Origin: Epichloe hybrida
Taxonomy: Eukaryota; Ascomycota; Sordariomycetes; Hypocreales; Clavicipitaceae
DNA length: 64,000 nt
Direction of reading: 5' to 3'
NCBI GenBank assembly: GCA_019022495.1
Contig: JAFEKR010000015.1
Coordinates: 186,001-250,000 of the forward strand
Positions within the stretch are counted from its first letter, which is position 1, and each line of letters starts with the position of its first letter. A program made the translations under genes and the position numbers. The notes under the pieces are model-generated. The model did no database searches. It was not told the origin of the DNA and was given only the letters and a program-made list of their open reading frames with translations. Positions 33,666 to 45,075 of the stretch are shown one piece after another.

Positions 33666-36600
33666 ATGACGACTGTGGTAAGTTCACTTGTCCTTTCTTT
33701 CGATTATCTGTTCCTCTCCACGAAACCCCCCCCCTCCCCCCCCTTCTGTGCCCTTGTGCCGGACCACGCGTCTTAGCGCCCAGTCCGGACTGCCGTGGGC
33801 CTCGACGTCAGAGAACGTCAGTGGGGCTCGTGTGTCTGTCTCAAGTGCCAGACGCTGGGGTCCCTTCCCTCTGCCTGTCCCTCTCTCCGTCCCTCTCTCT
33901 GTCCCTGCTCCCTGCAGTCCTACCCCACCACCCGCCCTACCTACGTACCAGGCCGCCCAACCCTGGCCACAACCTGTCCGTCCAGACAGCCAGACAGCCA
34001 GACAGCCCGAGCCTTCCCTCCATGTGTCTCTGTCTCTCTCCACGCACCCGCACCTGTACCCGCACCCGCACCAACCCTTCTTGCTCGATCTTGCTTATTG
34101 GGTCTGCTTTTTGCCGTCGGCCTAGTCTCGTCTTCGTTTCATCACCACCCGTTCTTATATTCATAGCTGACCTCGTCCTCTCGTTCTCATCAGACGCGCT
34201 CGAGGGGCTTTCCAACCCTCAGTATGCCCCCCGGATCCAGCGACAAATCCCAGCAGTCAATGGGATCAGGCTTCCCTGGCTCCAACTTGTATCCTAACAG
34301 GAATATTTGGACATCATCTCTATCCAACGCTAGGGAGCGTTCGGCTGGCAACAAAGGTTCGTTATCCATTGTTCACGTAGCACGCCTCGGGCAACTTGCC
34401 GCCATCATCTTCTGCTCGCTCCTCTCATCTTGTCACCGTACTCATCCGTTGCCGCTCCAGATTCCGAGGGCAGTCCCTCCGGCTCAAGTGCCCTCGCCGC
34501 CAACTCCGAGGCCGACGTCTGGTCCCCCAACCCTTGGAAGAACGATCAACACCCTACACGATCAGTCAGCACGTCTCCAAACCGAATTCGCGACGCTACT
34601 GTCCCGAATGGCAGCGCATATTACGAGCATGCACCACCTACTGCCATTGGCATGAAAACGGGCAGCTTCGGCGGCAGCAACCCTTTTCAAGATGAAGTGT
34701 CCATGTATGGTTCAGCCTTTGCGTCTCAGAAGAAGCGCCAAGGAACCGAGCCTTCATACATGGACTCACTCGGCGCCTATCCCCAAGCTCGCGACTCCAG
34801 CCTGCCTCCCTCGCGACAGTCTCAAGGTTCACCTGCCTACCAGGATCTCTACCTTGGACACACCCCGAGCAATTCGATCCACTCGCAAAGGGCCATGGTA
34901 GGCAACCATGCCCCTTCCTATTCCACCCAGAGTGCCAATCAGCGGGCATTTAACCTCAACAAGCAGATTGACGAAGACATGTCGCTCCAGTTCAGTCGTC
35001 GGGTAGCCTTGGACAACACAGGCAACGGTGCCGCTGTCTTCAACAACCCCGCACCCCAGCCCTTCCAGTTCAACCCGGGATCCCAGCCCTGGATGTCTGA
35101 TGCCACGGGCTCGAGGCATGTAGGTCCCCTGGAATTGAAGACGGATTCGTTGCCCGCGCAGTATAATGTCATGAAGCGGGGATCCATCGATAGAGTCTCT
35201 CCCGCTGCGGACTACCGCCTGCAAAGCGGAAGCAGCCCACGCAACTACAATGCCAGTCCCGACACATGGTCTGTCCGACCTCCATCCCGAGATCCCAGAA
35301 TTAACAACTTGGAGCGACGAGGCACTGCTCCCCACTTTCCAGGAATCTACGACCAATCTTTCTACGCCAACCAATACGCGTACCCTCACCTGCCCTCTCA
35401 GTATGCCCAAGCCCAGAACTTCCTCAGCATGTATGGTCAGGGCCACCAGGCTTTCCGCAACAACATGGTTCCTGCGGCTTACAACTTGGCGCCCGTTCAT
35501 TCACCATACGCCCTGGCAGCTCCTAGCTTGCCTCCTACCCGTCCCTCGCGAGATCAGGATCCTGGCAAAGGTGTTCGCAGCGTAATATTGGAGGAGTTCC
35601 GCCTCAGCAACAAGTCGGCCAAGCGATACGAGCTCAAGGACATATATGACTACGTCGTGGAATTCAGTGGGGATCAACACGGATCCAGGTTCATCCAGCA
35701 GAAACTGGAGACGGCAAATAGCGACGAGAAAGACCAGGTGTTTCGCGAGATCGAGCCCAACGCTATTCAGTTGATGAAGGACGTGTTTGGCAACTATGTG
35801 GTGCAGAAATTTTTCGAGCATGGCAACCAGGTTCAGAAGAAGGTGTTGGCCGAGAAGATGAGGGGCAAAGTCGTAGACTTGTCTGTTCAAGTCTATGCAT
35901 GCCGTGTGGTGCAAAAGGTATTTTTCCCCCGCCATTTTCTTTGCCCATCCCCCCCCTGAATAAATTCCATTCTTTTTTCCCCCTTGAGGCGCCCCCCCTC
36001 AACGTAAACATTCATGAGGAAAATCGATATTAACGAGTTCCGTTTTATTAGGCTCTTGAGCACGTTCTGGTGGAGCAACAAGCCGAACTGACCAAGGAAC
36101 TGGAACCCGAGATTTTGCGCGTCATTCGAGACCAGAATGGCAACCACGTTGTCCAGAAGATTATTGAACTGGTGCCCAGACAATACATAGGCTTCATCAT
36201 GGACGCCGTACGTGGTCAAGTCACCGGGCTTGCCTCTCACACATATGGATGCCGAGTCATCCAGCGCATGCTGGAACATGGAACTGAAGTGGACAAGATG
36301 GAAATCATGACTGAGCTGCACGCATCCGCCCAGATACTGATCACGGACCAGTATGGCAATTACGTGGCTCAGCATGTCATTCAAAACGGAAAGCCAGCCG
36401 ATCGAGCCAAAATGATCGACCTCGTTATGTCACAGCTGCTCACTTTATCCAAGCACAAGTTCGCCTCCAACGTTGTTGAAAAATGTATCGAATACGGATC
36501 TGCCGATCAGCGCACCAGTGTCCGCGAACAGCTTACGAAATCGGGCAGCGACGGCACCAGCCCTCTTCAGCAGATGATGCGCGACCAGTATGGCAATTAT

Positions 36601-37053
36601 GTCATCCGTAAGTGGCTGACCGATGACATTTCCAAACCCCAAACGCCTGCTAGAAAGCTGGTTGGGGTTTTGACAATGAGCTATTGTACTAACATGGCAT
36701 TCACAGAAAAACTCCTGGGACAGCTTCGGGGCAGCGAGAGGGAATTGCTTGTGGAGGAGATCAAGCCTCAGTTTTTTGCGATGAAGAAGAATGGATCCTC
36801 CCGACAGCTTACAGCTCTCGAGAAGCTCCTCGGACTCTCATCGGGTAGTCCCTCGACCAAGAATGAAGGCTCCATCAGCCAGGCGGATGCCAACTCGACT
36901 GCCGACACGCCAGCACTCACGAATGAGACGAGCAGCCCGCAGAGTAGCAGCCCACGCAGCACTCACGTCAGTACCATCGGTATCCCCACCGAGGATGGCA
37001 GCAAGCCTCTAGCGAATGGTGTCGACCCTCAGTTGCGCGAGGAGGAGGCATAG
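33666..37053 (+). CDS. Pumilio-family (Puf3-like) RNA-binding protein
   Basis: Five coding exons: 33666-33677 (MTTV), 34194-34356, 34461-35917, 36052-36607, 36707-37053; 844 residues. Eight PUF repeats occupy roughly residues 430-770. Recognition-helix cores can be read in order: GSRFIQQ, GNYVVQK, ACRVVQK, GNHVVQK, GCRVIQR, GNYVAQH, ASNVVEK, GNYVIQK. By the PUF code these specify a UGUA-n-AUA-like RNA, as for yeast Puf3, which controls mRNAs of mitochondrial proteins. Repeat 3 is split by the intron 35918-36051. The intron 36608-36706 is 99 nt, stop-free and in frame; removing it restores Gln-Lys in repeat 8. The first exon is inferred from a perfect GTAAGT donor, a CTGAC branch site and the frame match; a start at 34224 is the alternative. 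The N-terminal half is low-complexity, as usual for the family. Confidence 0.9.
36608..36706 (+). other. Stop-free, in-frame intron in PUF repeat 8
   Basis: Donor GTAAGT, branch ACTAAC at 36689 and acceptor CACAG bound 99 nt with no in-frame stop. Read through, it would replace the conserved NYVIQKLLG with NYVIRKWLT and add 33 residues. Conservation of PUF repeat 8 argues for splicing. Confidence 0.85.
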
Positions 37054-38254
37054 AATGTTTCTTCCACAGGTACCGACGGGCAATAGAGCGAAGACGACCA
37101 GTGCAGACTGGGGTCAGTGTACCGCAAACCTTGGTTCCCCCCCCCCTTTTTTTTTGTTGTGTTACCGACAAACCAACATACGTCACAATCACAAAACGTA
37201 GGCGACTACATGTTGCCTTGGCCATATACGACCCCTCGTGTTGTCATGCATAGATAACGATCATTTTCACAATACCAGTCCCTACACACATATACGGCAT
37301 CCTCGATACATTCTTCTAATATTGGGCACGAACAGAATAGAGACAGCTCCTTGACGGAGCCTCGTTCTGATTTGAATACAAGGTACACTCTGGTCCTTCT
37401 TGAATGCCCACCACACGCGAGTTAGGTCGGCAGGATATCCTCACGTCACACTCGGTGCTTTCTCTTTTCTCGGAATAATATTGGCAGCAAAGCACAAAAA
37501 ACGGTCCAAGGACAACTACTTGTGGAATTCAAGTTTGAAGTGTTTTTTTTTTTTTTTTTTCCCTCTCATCTGTGTGAGGAGTTCTACCCCGGTTCGTTCA
37601 TGTTGGATTATTGGCCTTGTTTTTAATTTCATGCAACGGCACCACCATTCAGTTCCTTTTCTTTGTTCCCGTCCTCATTTGATCATCTATTTTGGGGCGG
37701 ACTGTCCTGGCCATGAGGCGAATGGCACCACACGTGGACGCAAGGGCAACGACAGTGGCAATGGCAGGGGGGGGGGGTTCAGACACGGCTGCAAGGAGAA
37801 TTCTGATTTTTGATTTATTATTGTTCTGGGAACTGTATTCTAAAGCACGCCGTATTTGGGAGGGTTTTGTTTTGAATCCGCCCAAGTGGTCCTGCATATG
37901 TCTTGTCCATAGACTTTGTAAGGAAATGATAAGATGCAGTACGGAGTACCGATGAATTACCGATGAATGCATGCCCCACTTGAGCACTTGCCCCTGGCTG
38001 GCTGGCGCGCCTGCGACATGAAAAAATGGCACCGTCGGCGACGCTAATAATACCGTTGAATTTGTCTTTGTCATGTGCAGTGTGTACGACATGTGGCGCA
38101 TGCCTCTTGTCTCCAACGATGCCGTCCTCGGCCACACTCAGCTGCCCTTTGTTTCTTCTCGCTCTCACGGCATTGAAGAGCAGCCCCTACTGAACCCTGT
38201 GAAACCCTCTACCTTTCTCAAACACCTGGGCCGGCCGGCCGGCCACACCGAACC
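37054..38254. other. Intergenic region, 1.2 kb
   Basis: Pumilio 3' UTR on the left, with a T-run at 37543-37560; promoter of the DUF1640 gene on the right, ending in a GGCC palindromic repeat (38230-38243). One TACGGAGTA motif lies at 37940. No gene recognised. Confidence 0.55.
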
Positions 38255-39660
38255 ATGTCTACCGGTCGACTGACTTTTCTGTACCCTCATCTGTTGCGGG
38301 CGACTCGAACCTCCGTCACCCACGGTACAATGGCGGCGAGATGGGTGGCGACGACGCGATCCAAGAGCTCGTTTGCGCCCAGGCACGGCAAAGCAGTGGA
38401 GCCGACATGGACCAAATCGCTGGCAGACGATGATGGGAAGTCACAAGATCAGTCGACGGAACCACGACCAGACTCACCGACCTCGTCGACGACGGACGAG
38501 GACCTCGTTTCAGCGCAGCAGGCGCAAAGCGATGGCCAAGCAGCGCCAACTCGACAGAAACAGGCTTCTCCTCCAGAGAAGGCAGGCAGTCCTGAGCTAG
38601 AGCAGACGGCACAGGCACAGACGGCGACGGCATCATCCGCTTCCACCCCAGCGGCCGAGGAAACAACGGCTGGCACTGTCAAAACGACGCCGGAGCCGGT
38701 GTCGCAGCAGAGCAAACCTCCCCATCACGAAGAACTCCCGCCCACCCCTTCCCTCGATGCCGTTCTGCACATGCCGTCTCCTGACAAGGTCAAACACCCT
38801 CACATGAGACCGCCCCCGTATGTGCACCACTTTGACAGCTGGTCCATGGTCAAACAGTTGGAGGAGGGGGGCTACACACGAGACCAAGCCATCTCCTCTA
38901 TGAAGGCGATTCGGAAGATTCTCGGGGGCAACTTGGAAGTGGCTCAGAAGAGTCTGGTCAGCAAAAGCGACGTTGAAAATGTATTGCTCTCACCATGCCC
39001 TCCCTTGGCCGAGTTAACTATGAAGCCAACTCAGCTGTTCGCTCGATTTTAATTGACATGGCGTTGTAGGAAACATATCTCTTCCACGCGGCATGTTCGG
39101 AGCTGGCCACCGAGGTCAAGAACAATCGTCGCCTGCAGGAAGAGCAAATGAGACAGCAGCGGACACATCTACAGCACGAGGTGGACATTTTGACACAGAC
39201 CCTCAACCAGGAGCTGTTGACTCTGAACGATGGCGTGCGTGGCCTGTTCAACGACAGAAACATGACGGTCCGGGAGGAGCAAAAGACTGTGGAGAGTGCG
39301 GTAAGTTTGGAGTCGACACCAATCCATTGACGATATCTATCAGGAAGTGAAGGAAGGAACCATGACTCTGACACCCGGCAGATTCAGCAAATCAACTACA
39401 AGATGAGCATCCTGCTCAGCAGCGACAGCAAATCGGCGATAGAAGGGGTGCGATGGGTCCTGATTCGCCGCTCGGTCGTGGGACTATTGTTCCTGGCCAT
39501 TCTCACGCTCGGCATGATTCGGTACACGACGTACTTGGCGCAGCAGAAGAAGAAGGACGCCGAGAGGCGGAAGAGGGAGCGCGAGAGGTTGCGGAGAGAT
39601 GGCGGGAGGAGTGACAATAGCGCGCCGGCGGATGCGGCCGTCATCTTGTCAGCCAGCTGA
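38255..39660 (+). CDS. DUF1640 / CCDC90 (FMP32-like) mitochondrial coiled-coil membrane protein
   Basis: Three exons: 38255-38980, 39070-39300, 39382-39660, giving 411 residues. The N-terminus is rich in Arg, Ser and Thr without acids (MSTGRLTFLYPHLLRATRTS), as for a mitochondrial presequence. A long Pro/Ser/Gln-rich linker precedes the conserved core: HHFDSWSMVKQLEEGGYT, then AIRKILGGNLEVAQ, ETYLFHAACSELATEVKNNR. A coiled coil in exon 2 follows (RTHLQHEVDILTQTLNQELL), then a single membrane span near the C-terminus (SVVGLLFLAILTLGMIRYTT) and a basic tail. Family members include yeast Fmp32, linked to cytochrome c oxidase assembly, and animal MCUR1/CCDC90B of the inner membrane. It lies 1.2 kb downstream of the Puf3-like gene, same strand. 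Confidence 0.85.
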
Positions 39661-40117
39661 ATGTGGTGTGGCTTTTTCCCGTGTTGATGGACGGACAGGG
39701 ATGGCTACCAACGGTAGATAGTTTTATTTATTCTCAGATGGATCTGGTGGGAAGGCACCGCTGATGGGAGTTTGTCTTGACGACAGAGCGTCTTTTTTCT
39801 TCTTTTTGTTCATGTGTGGGTAGAGCTGGGCATGAGAATGAGAAGGCGTGGTAAGAAGAACTGGATGCCCTGAGATTGAATGTGCCACTGGGAGACCCCA
39901 TGCTGTTCCTTGCCAGTATTGAATCATTGAATCGTGTCTAGGGTTCAACCATTGAAACCCGTCATCAGCGGCCACTTTCATCATCAACTTTATTGGAACT
40001 TGCCACTCCCACTCCCCCACATCACGTGTGTCAGCGCGTTTCGTTCCAGATTCAAATCAACCGAACAACCAACTCCTCCCCCCCCCCAAACAACTTCTCC
40101 GGAATATATAACATGAA
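39661..40117. other. Intergenic region, 457 bp, between DUF1640 gene and NNF1
   Basis: Contains the DUF1640 3' UTR and the short NNF1 promoter. A C-rich tract and a TATA-like GGAATATATAA lie at 40075-40110 just before the start codon. Confidence 0.5.
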
Positions 40118-40855
40118 ATGTCCGAACCACAACCACAACCACAATCACAACCCCAGCCCGGCCCCCGCGCCCAACGCCTCCACCAAGTCTACGCCGCCTC
40201 CCTCACCCGCACCCTCGACAGGCTCTCGTACGACAACATAGCCCCCTGCTTCCCGACAATCAGCCGTCGCGCGGGCCCCATCCTCGACCAGGTCCAGTCC
40301 CAGATGGTGCACAAGCTGCGCGAGAAGAGCGACAGGGAGTTCCGGGCCATACTCGAGGCGCGGGGCGTCGTGGCCGGCCTCAATGCCCTGGAGGACGTGG
40401 TCGCCGCGGCGGCAGAGGAGCAGAAGAAGAAGCGTCGTGGTGGCGAGGGGCATCCCACGCCGTGAGTTTTCCCTTTCCCTTCCGGATTCTCTCTGTGGAC
40501 AGCACAGCACAGCACAGCACAGCACAGCACAGCACAGGAACAGGAACAGCACTAACTGCCCAATTCCCCAAGACCCCATCTCTTGCCCCCCGCCGATATA
40601 CTCGATGCCCATCTCTCGCCGCACCTCGCCTCGCATCAGTCCCTGCTGAACGCGCGGCTGCAGACCACGCAGGCCCAGAACGCCCTGCTGGCAGACCACA
40701 TCCGGCGGCAGCGCCGGGAGATGGAGGACCTGCTCGGCCTGCTGGACAGGGCCGTCGAGGACGTGCGTGGCGCCAACGCCGTGCTGGCCGGCGTGGCCGA
40801 CGAGTTGGCGGCCGAGGCGAGGGCCGTCGATGCCGATCTGAGAGGGGCTGCATGA
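40118..40855 (+). CDS. NNF1: Kinetochore protein Nnf1 (MIND/Mis12 complex subunit)
   Basis: Two exons, 40118-40461 and 40573-40855, giving 208 residues; phases agree (two bases plus one). The first exon holds the family block: RAQRLHQVYAASLTRTLDRL, then YDNIAPCFPTI and LREKSDREFRAILEARGV. The second is a long helical coiled coil (NARLQTTQAQNALLADHIRR, EMEDLLGLLDRAVEDVR). Nnf1 pairs with Mtw1/Mis12 in the four-subunit MIND complex linking the inner kinetochore (CENP-C) to Ndc80. The N-terminus is a Gln-Pro run from a CCACAA-type repeat. A nearby ATG at 40113 is out of frame, so 40118 is preferred. The intron carries a CACAG pentamer array right after the donor. Confidence 0.85.
40498..40538. 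repeat. Pentanucleotide repeat (CACAG)n inside the NNF1 intron
   Basis: About eight copies of CACAG. Each unit contains CAG, so the array presents many false acceptor-like sites upstream of the likely true acceptor at 40572, which follows a CTAAC branch site (40549). Confidence 0.85.
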
Positions 40856-41557
40856 AGCGGGCTTGTTGGGGTTTTTTTTTTCTTTCGGCGGTAAAAAATA
40901 AAAACTCATTTATGCGAAGCAGGCGACGGCGTGCTTCATGGCGCTTTTCTGAGCGCCGTGTTGAGCTTTTTGCTCTTGGCTTGGCGTTGGATTGCTTGGA
41001 TACCCACCTACTTTAAAACACCTACTTTTAAAAAAGTGAATTGAACAATTCACTACTATTTTAACTCGTCGGCAACATCAAATCTTCTTGACAATGTCAT
41101 CTTATTTTAGGTCAACCCGTAGGCTGTCGTCACCATGTACAAAATATGTGTGAGCAAATACCCCAGCGCATCATCTGAGCTCCGCCCCCCAAGACAGTTA
41201 GTTTGCTGTCGAGCACGGGTCAAACATGGCAAAATGGCCCAAGTCTGAGCAACATGTACAAAACTCCGCCCAATGAGGTGATTCCCGTGACCCATGCGTT
41301 GATGATGATGGAAAGTTGGCTCGGCATACGTTCGCCAAGAGCCCCATGTCCACCAGCAACTTCATCCCGATCTGCTTCTATTCATGTTCTCATCAAAATG
41401 GCAAAACTCTCATCATCGTCATCATCAACGTATCCGTCACCAGTCTCCTGTCGCATTAATTTCGGTCCGAGAGATCCAAATCATGCTCCGTAAGCCCCCA
41501 ATTGGGGTGGAGCATCATCAATCAATCAAGTTCGTGGTAGCCGCCATGTAGCCGACT
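40856..41557. other. Intergenic region, 0.7 kb, between convergent NNF1 and PH-domain gene
   Basis: 3' flanks of both genes; a T-rich run at 40872-40882. No gene recognised. Confidence 0.5.
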
Positions 41558-42892
41558 TTAGATTCTGGAGTTTTCGGTATGAATGACCTGCCATGGTCCA
41601 AAAAAATCAATTTCTCCATATGGAGGCGGCAAAACTCGAGCCATTTTGCCGGTTGCCCAGTCCACAAACCACTGTTTCCCTTTGCATATGATGTAGTTTG
41701 ATTTCCTGGGGCTTCTGAAGAGCAAGTTGCTATAGCATAGTTTGGCGTACAACAGGTCGTGGGCATTTGACCAGTGATGTTCTGGAAACCATTTTCCCGT
41801 ATGCGGGTCGATTGAAGGGTTGGAGTAGGATGATGTGCTGATGCGGCGCGTCATGGGATGTACTCTTGGAGGAGGAGTAGCGGCAGTCTCTTGCAGTGGT
41901 CGTTGAGTTGGTGGAACGGCTGGTCTTGTCGATTGTGAGCTATCGGCACAACCTGCTTCCGGTGTGTCTTCGTCCCCTGGACTGATGGCAGACGTTTCTT
42001 CGTTTCTGCATTGTTCGGCGGCGGCAGCATAGCCAGGCAGAGCGGGAGATTGGCCCTGAAACCATCGGATTCGTTGGATACGAGGAATGGACATATCACG
42101 GGGAAAGTCCCGGTCGTCGATGGGTGCGGCAACGTCAATGGCGGCGAAGAGACATTCAAGCCACTTGATGAAGGTGGCAAGCTCGATACAGGAGAGTAGG
42201 AATTGGTCAGTCTCCGCCCTGATGCGAATCACGTATCGTCGTCTTCACAGCATGTTAGCTACTCTGATAGCGCAGAGGCTTTAAAGGCTAGGCGGAGTTT
42301 CAGGACTTGGTAGGAAAGACAAGGTAAGAACCGACTTTGTGTAATCGGCCGCGATGCCAGCATCGGCATGTAAGAGACTATAACTCTTTTCCAATTTCGA
42401 TTTCTTGACCCAAGGGGGGTTATCGGGGCATATCGTAGGACCATCTCGGCTTCGACCCCAGCCCCAGTCTTTCTTCACGGTATACACGTTGAGAGCTGTG
42501 CCATTGAGCGACACGAAGACGGTGTGCCAATGCCGGTCCTCGGCTCGTTTGGTTGTGTTTTCAATTTCGTGTTTCTTGGAGAAGACTCCTTCGAGATGTA
42601 CAGAGTTTTGGTAATTGGGGAGTGATTCGAGTATGGACCTTTCGACTTCTTCAGTGTGATCAGAAACGCGCAATTGTCCTGTTGCTGGCCGGCCATGACC
42701 AAAGTCCTCGCCCTCACACGAGTCGTTTGGACTAGGCTCATAAGCCGGCGGCTGCGAGAGGCGGCGTTGCGGAGCGGCCATTGAGTGGTTGTAGTACAAG
42801 TCCTCTTCCATGGAATAACGCCGCCGGAGAGGCGGCGCAGTCGGCGCAGTCGGTTGTTCATCGTCACCGACTGAAGCCTTGCGACGATTCAT
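41558..42892 (-). CDS. PH-domain protein of unknown function
   Basis: Two exons, 42892-42336 and 42242-41558, giving 413 residues. The intron has a plain GT donor (GTCGGT), a perfect GCTAAC branch site and a GAAG acceptor; phase two plus one restores YTKRRYVIRIRAETDQFLL. Residues about 85-230 form a pleckstrin-homology-like domain: HLEGVFSKKHEIENTTKRAE, then WHTVFVSLNGTALNVY, ending in the amphipathic helix ATFIKWLECLFAAIDVA. PH domains bind phosphoinositides or proteins at membranes; ligand and partners are unknown here. The N-terminal part contains QPPAYEPSP, a PPxY motif (PPAY) that could bind WW domains. The C-terminal part has KWFPEHHWSNAHDLLYAKLC and GEIDFFGPWQV, which I cannot assign. 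A GCCTT repeat lies in its 5' leader. Confidence 0.75.
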
Positions 42893-42944
42893 GGGCGACG
42901 GCCGGCTTATATGTGCCGGACTTGGTCACAACGAAAGACGGAAC

Positions 42945-42977
42945 GGCAAGGCAAGGCAAGGCAAGGCAAGGCAAGGC
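42945..42977. repeat. Pentanucleotide repeat (GGCAA)n in the leader of the PH-domain gene
   Basis: Six copies of GGCAA (GCCTT-class on the gene strand) starting 53 bp upstream of the start codon. Confidence 0.85.
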
Positions 42978-44892
42978 TGGTGGTGCCGGCCGGTGGGGAC
43001 AGAAAAAGAAGATGACGCTACTGGCGTCGTGGCGCGTGCAACAAACAGCCTGGTAACGTTTCTTCTCACGGGAGTCTCCGTAAACGGTCTCCGTAAACGG
43101 GGTCAGGACGAAAGCTTGATCATGGCGACCCAAGGGGTGAAGATGGAGAGGAAGTCGTCAAGAAACCATGGACCGTGGGAGTGACAAGCACGTAGTAGTC
43201 CGTACTCTAGTCCGTACTCCGGGCCAACTGGCTGATAATGCAAGTTTCCAGGGGGAGGGGTGTGAGAGAATGCAACTCTGAGCATCTGTGTAGTCATGAT
43301 GAAGAAACCACTTCTGTTTACGTGGACTCGGCCGAGGGTGATGCAGCTGCTTGTTTCAAGTCGTGATGTGACGACTGGATACCACCATGACGACTCCACG
43401 AGGGAGAAAAGTTCCACGTATCACCCCGTCACCCCGTCACCCCGTCACCCCGAAACTCTCTCCTACAGTGTGCAACAAAGGGTGCTACATATGCGAGACG
43501 GCACGTTGGAAGGGATGCTGCGGATGCTCGCATGCGTGGGCGAAACATGCCGAGGAGGATTCGAGGGGGAGTCGAGGAGCGATGTCGACGCTTCGGAGCA
43601 GATGGCAAGAGCGAGTGACAAGGCGGTGGGGCAGCCGTCCAAAAAGGCCACGCCGAAAGAGAACAAACCCCGATATGTCCGGCTTGTTATACATACATGT
43701 ACAGCTCGTCGGAGGAAAAGACTTTGGCCCATTCATGTGTGGAGAAGGTGCAGACCAGACCAGCCCCCCCCTCGGCCTGCCGGGCAAAGACGGTGCGTGT
43801 GTGTGCGTGTTGTGTGCGTGTGTGGGCCAGAGGGCGGTAAAAAGGCGCCGTCCTTCAAGTCCTCGACTTGCATGGCCAGAGAGAAACAAGAGAAACGAGA
43901 GAAACGACAGCAACGACAGCAAAAGGACTTGGCGTCAAGGGTGCAGCCGAGAAAGGGGAGCCGTTGAAGAGGGCAACGGTCCAATGACAATGGTGCGGAG
44001 TCATGGGTCCACGCCCCGGAACTTTTGATCTACATACTGTAAGTACCTATGTACATACAACGCTGCACATGTAATTGTAATCCGTACCGATCCGTAGCCT
44101 GGCACCACCTTTTCCTCTTCCGCCCTGAGACTGACTGACTAGTCCTGGATCGGGGACAAGTACATACATGTGTACATACATGTACATAGAAACCTCCTTC
44201 GGTGAACAGACGGAACAGGCCGTCGCGGCCAACGTCGAAACGAAATCCGTCTGTTGCCCACTTGCCCACGGAAGCCCACGAAAATCTTTTGAAACAAAAC
44301 TTGACCAAGTTACGGATCCGTACATAGCTGGCAACGGGAGAAAACACAGCCAAGATTACTAGTACTCCACTCCTTCCGGAAACCAGTCCAGAAGCAAACA
44401 CGCAAATACGCAAATACGCAAATATAGCTCACGGCTAATATTCCCTGTTGCCATCCAGTAGTATCCCGTCGCAACGACATCTCCCGTGTGCGATCGCGCC
44501 TACCGAGCACCCGCTCGTCGGCTCGTACTATATATGACCGATCCTCATCGGAACAACTGCGAAAACAGGACTGTACTGCACCACCCCTAGCAATATTCTG
44601 CAGAAATTCTGGCTCGGCCGTTCCCATGCCGAAGTGCACCAGCACGTCCGGCTCTGCTCGCCAAAAAAAAAAATTTGGTAGAAAAGAAAAAAAGAAAAAA
44701 AGAGCCCCTCTATTCTTTGGAAAGTCCCATCTCGGCAAACCTGCTACATGCATGTCAATCGTCATTTGTCGCCCACCATGGAAATACTCGACGATAGCTG
44801 AATCTGACAGGGCCATTTAGTTGCATGCCGACCAATGACGCGTGCTTGCTTGCCTGCTATCATGCTTAATCTGCTTGTACACTTGCACGCCT

Positions 44893-45075
44893 GTATGCTT
44901 GTATGCTTGTATGCTTGTATGCTTGTATGCTTGTATGCTTGTATGCTTGTATGCTTGTATGCTTGTATGCTTGTATGCTTGTATGCTTGTATGCTTGTAT
45001 GCTTGTATGCTTGTATGCTTGTATGCTTGTATGCTTGTATGCTTGTATGCTTGTATGCTTGTATGCTTGTATGCT
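44893..45075. repeat. Octamer tandem array (GTATGCTT)n, about 23 perfect copies
   Basis: 183 bp of GTATGCTT without a visible mismatch. Eight is not a multiple of three and the unit has no stop in any register, so all three frames on both strands stay open (CLYACMLV / AYKHTSIQ), giving false open frames. Confidence 0.97.

Noticed and set aside
43296..44028. Two overlapping frames of 223 and 213 codons
   Set aside because: Same strand, different registers over low-complexity sequence; neither has a recognisable domain.
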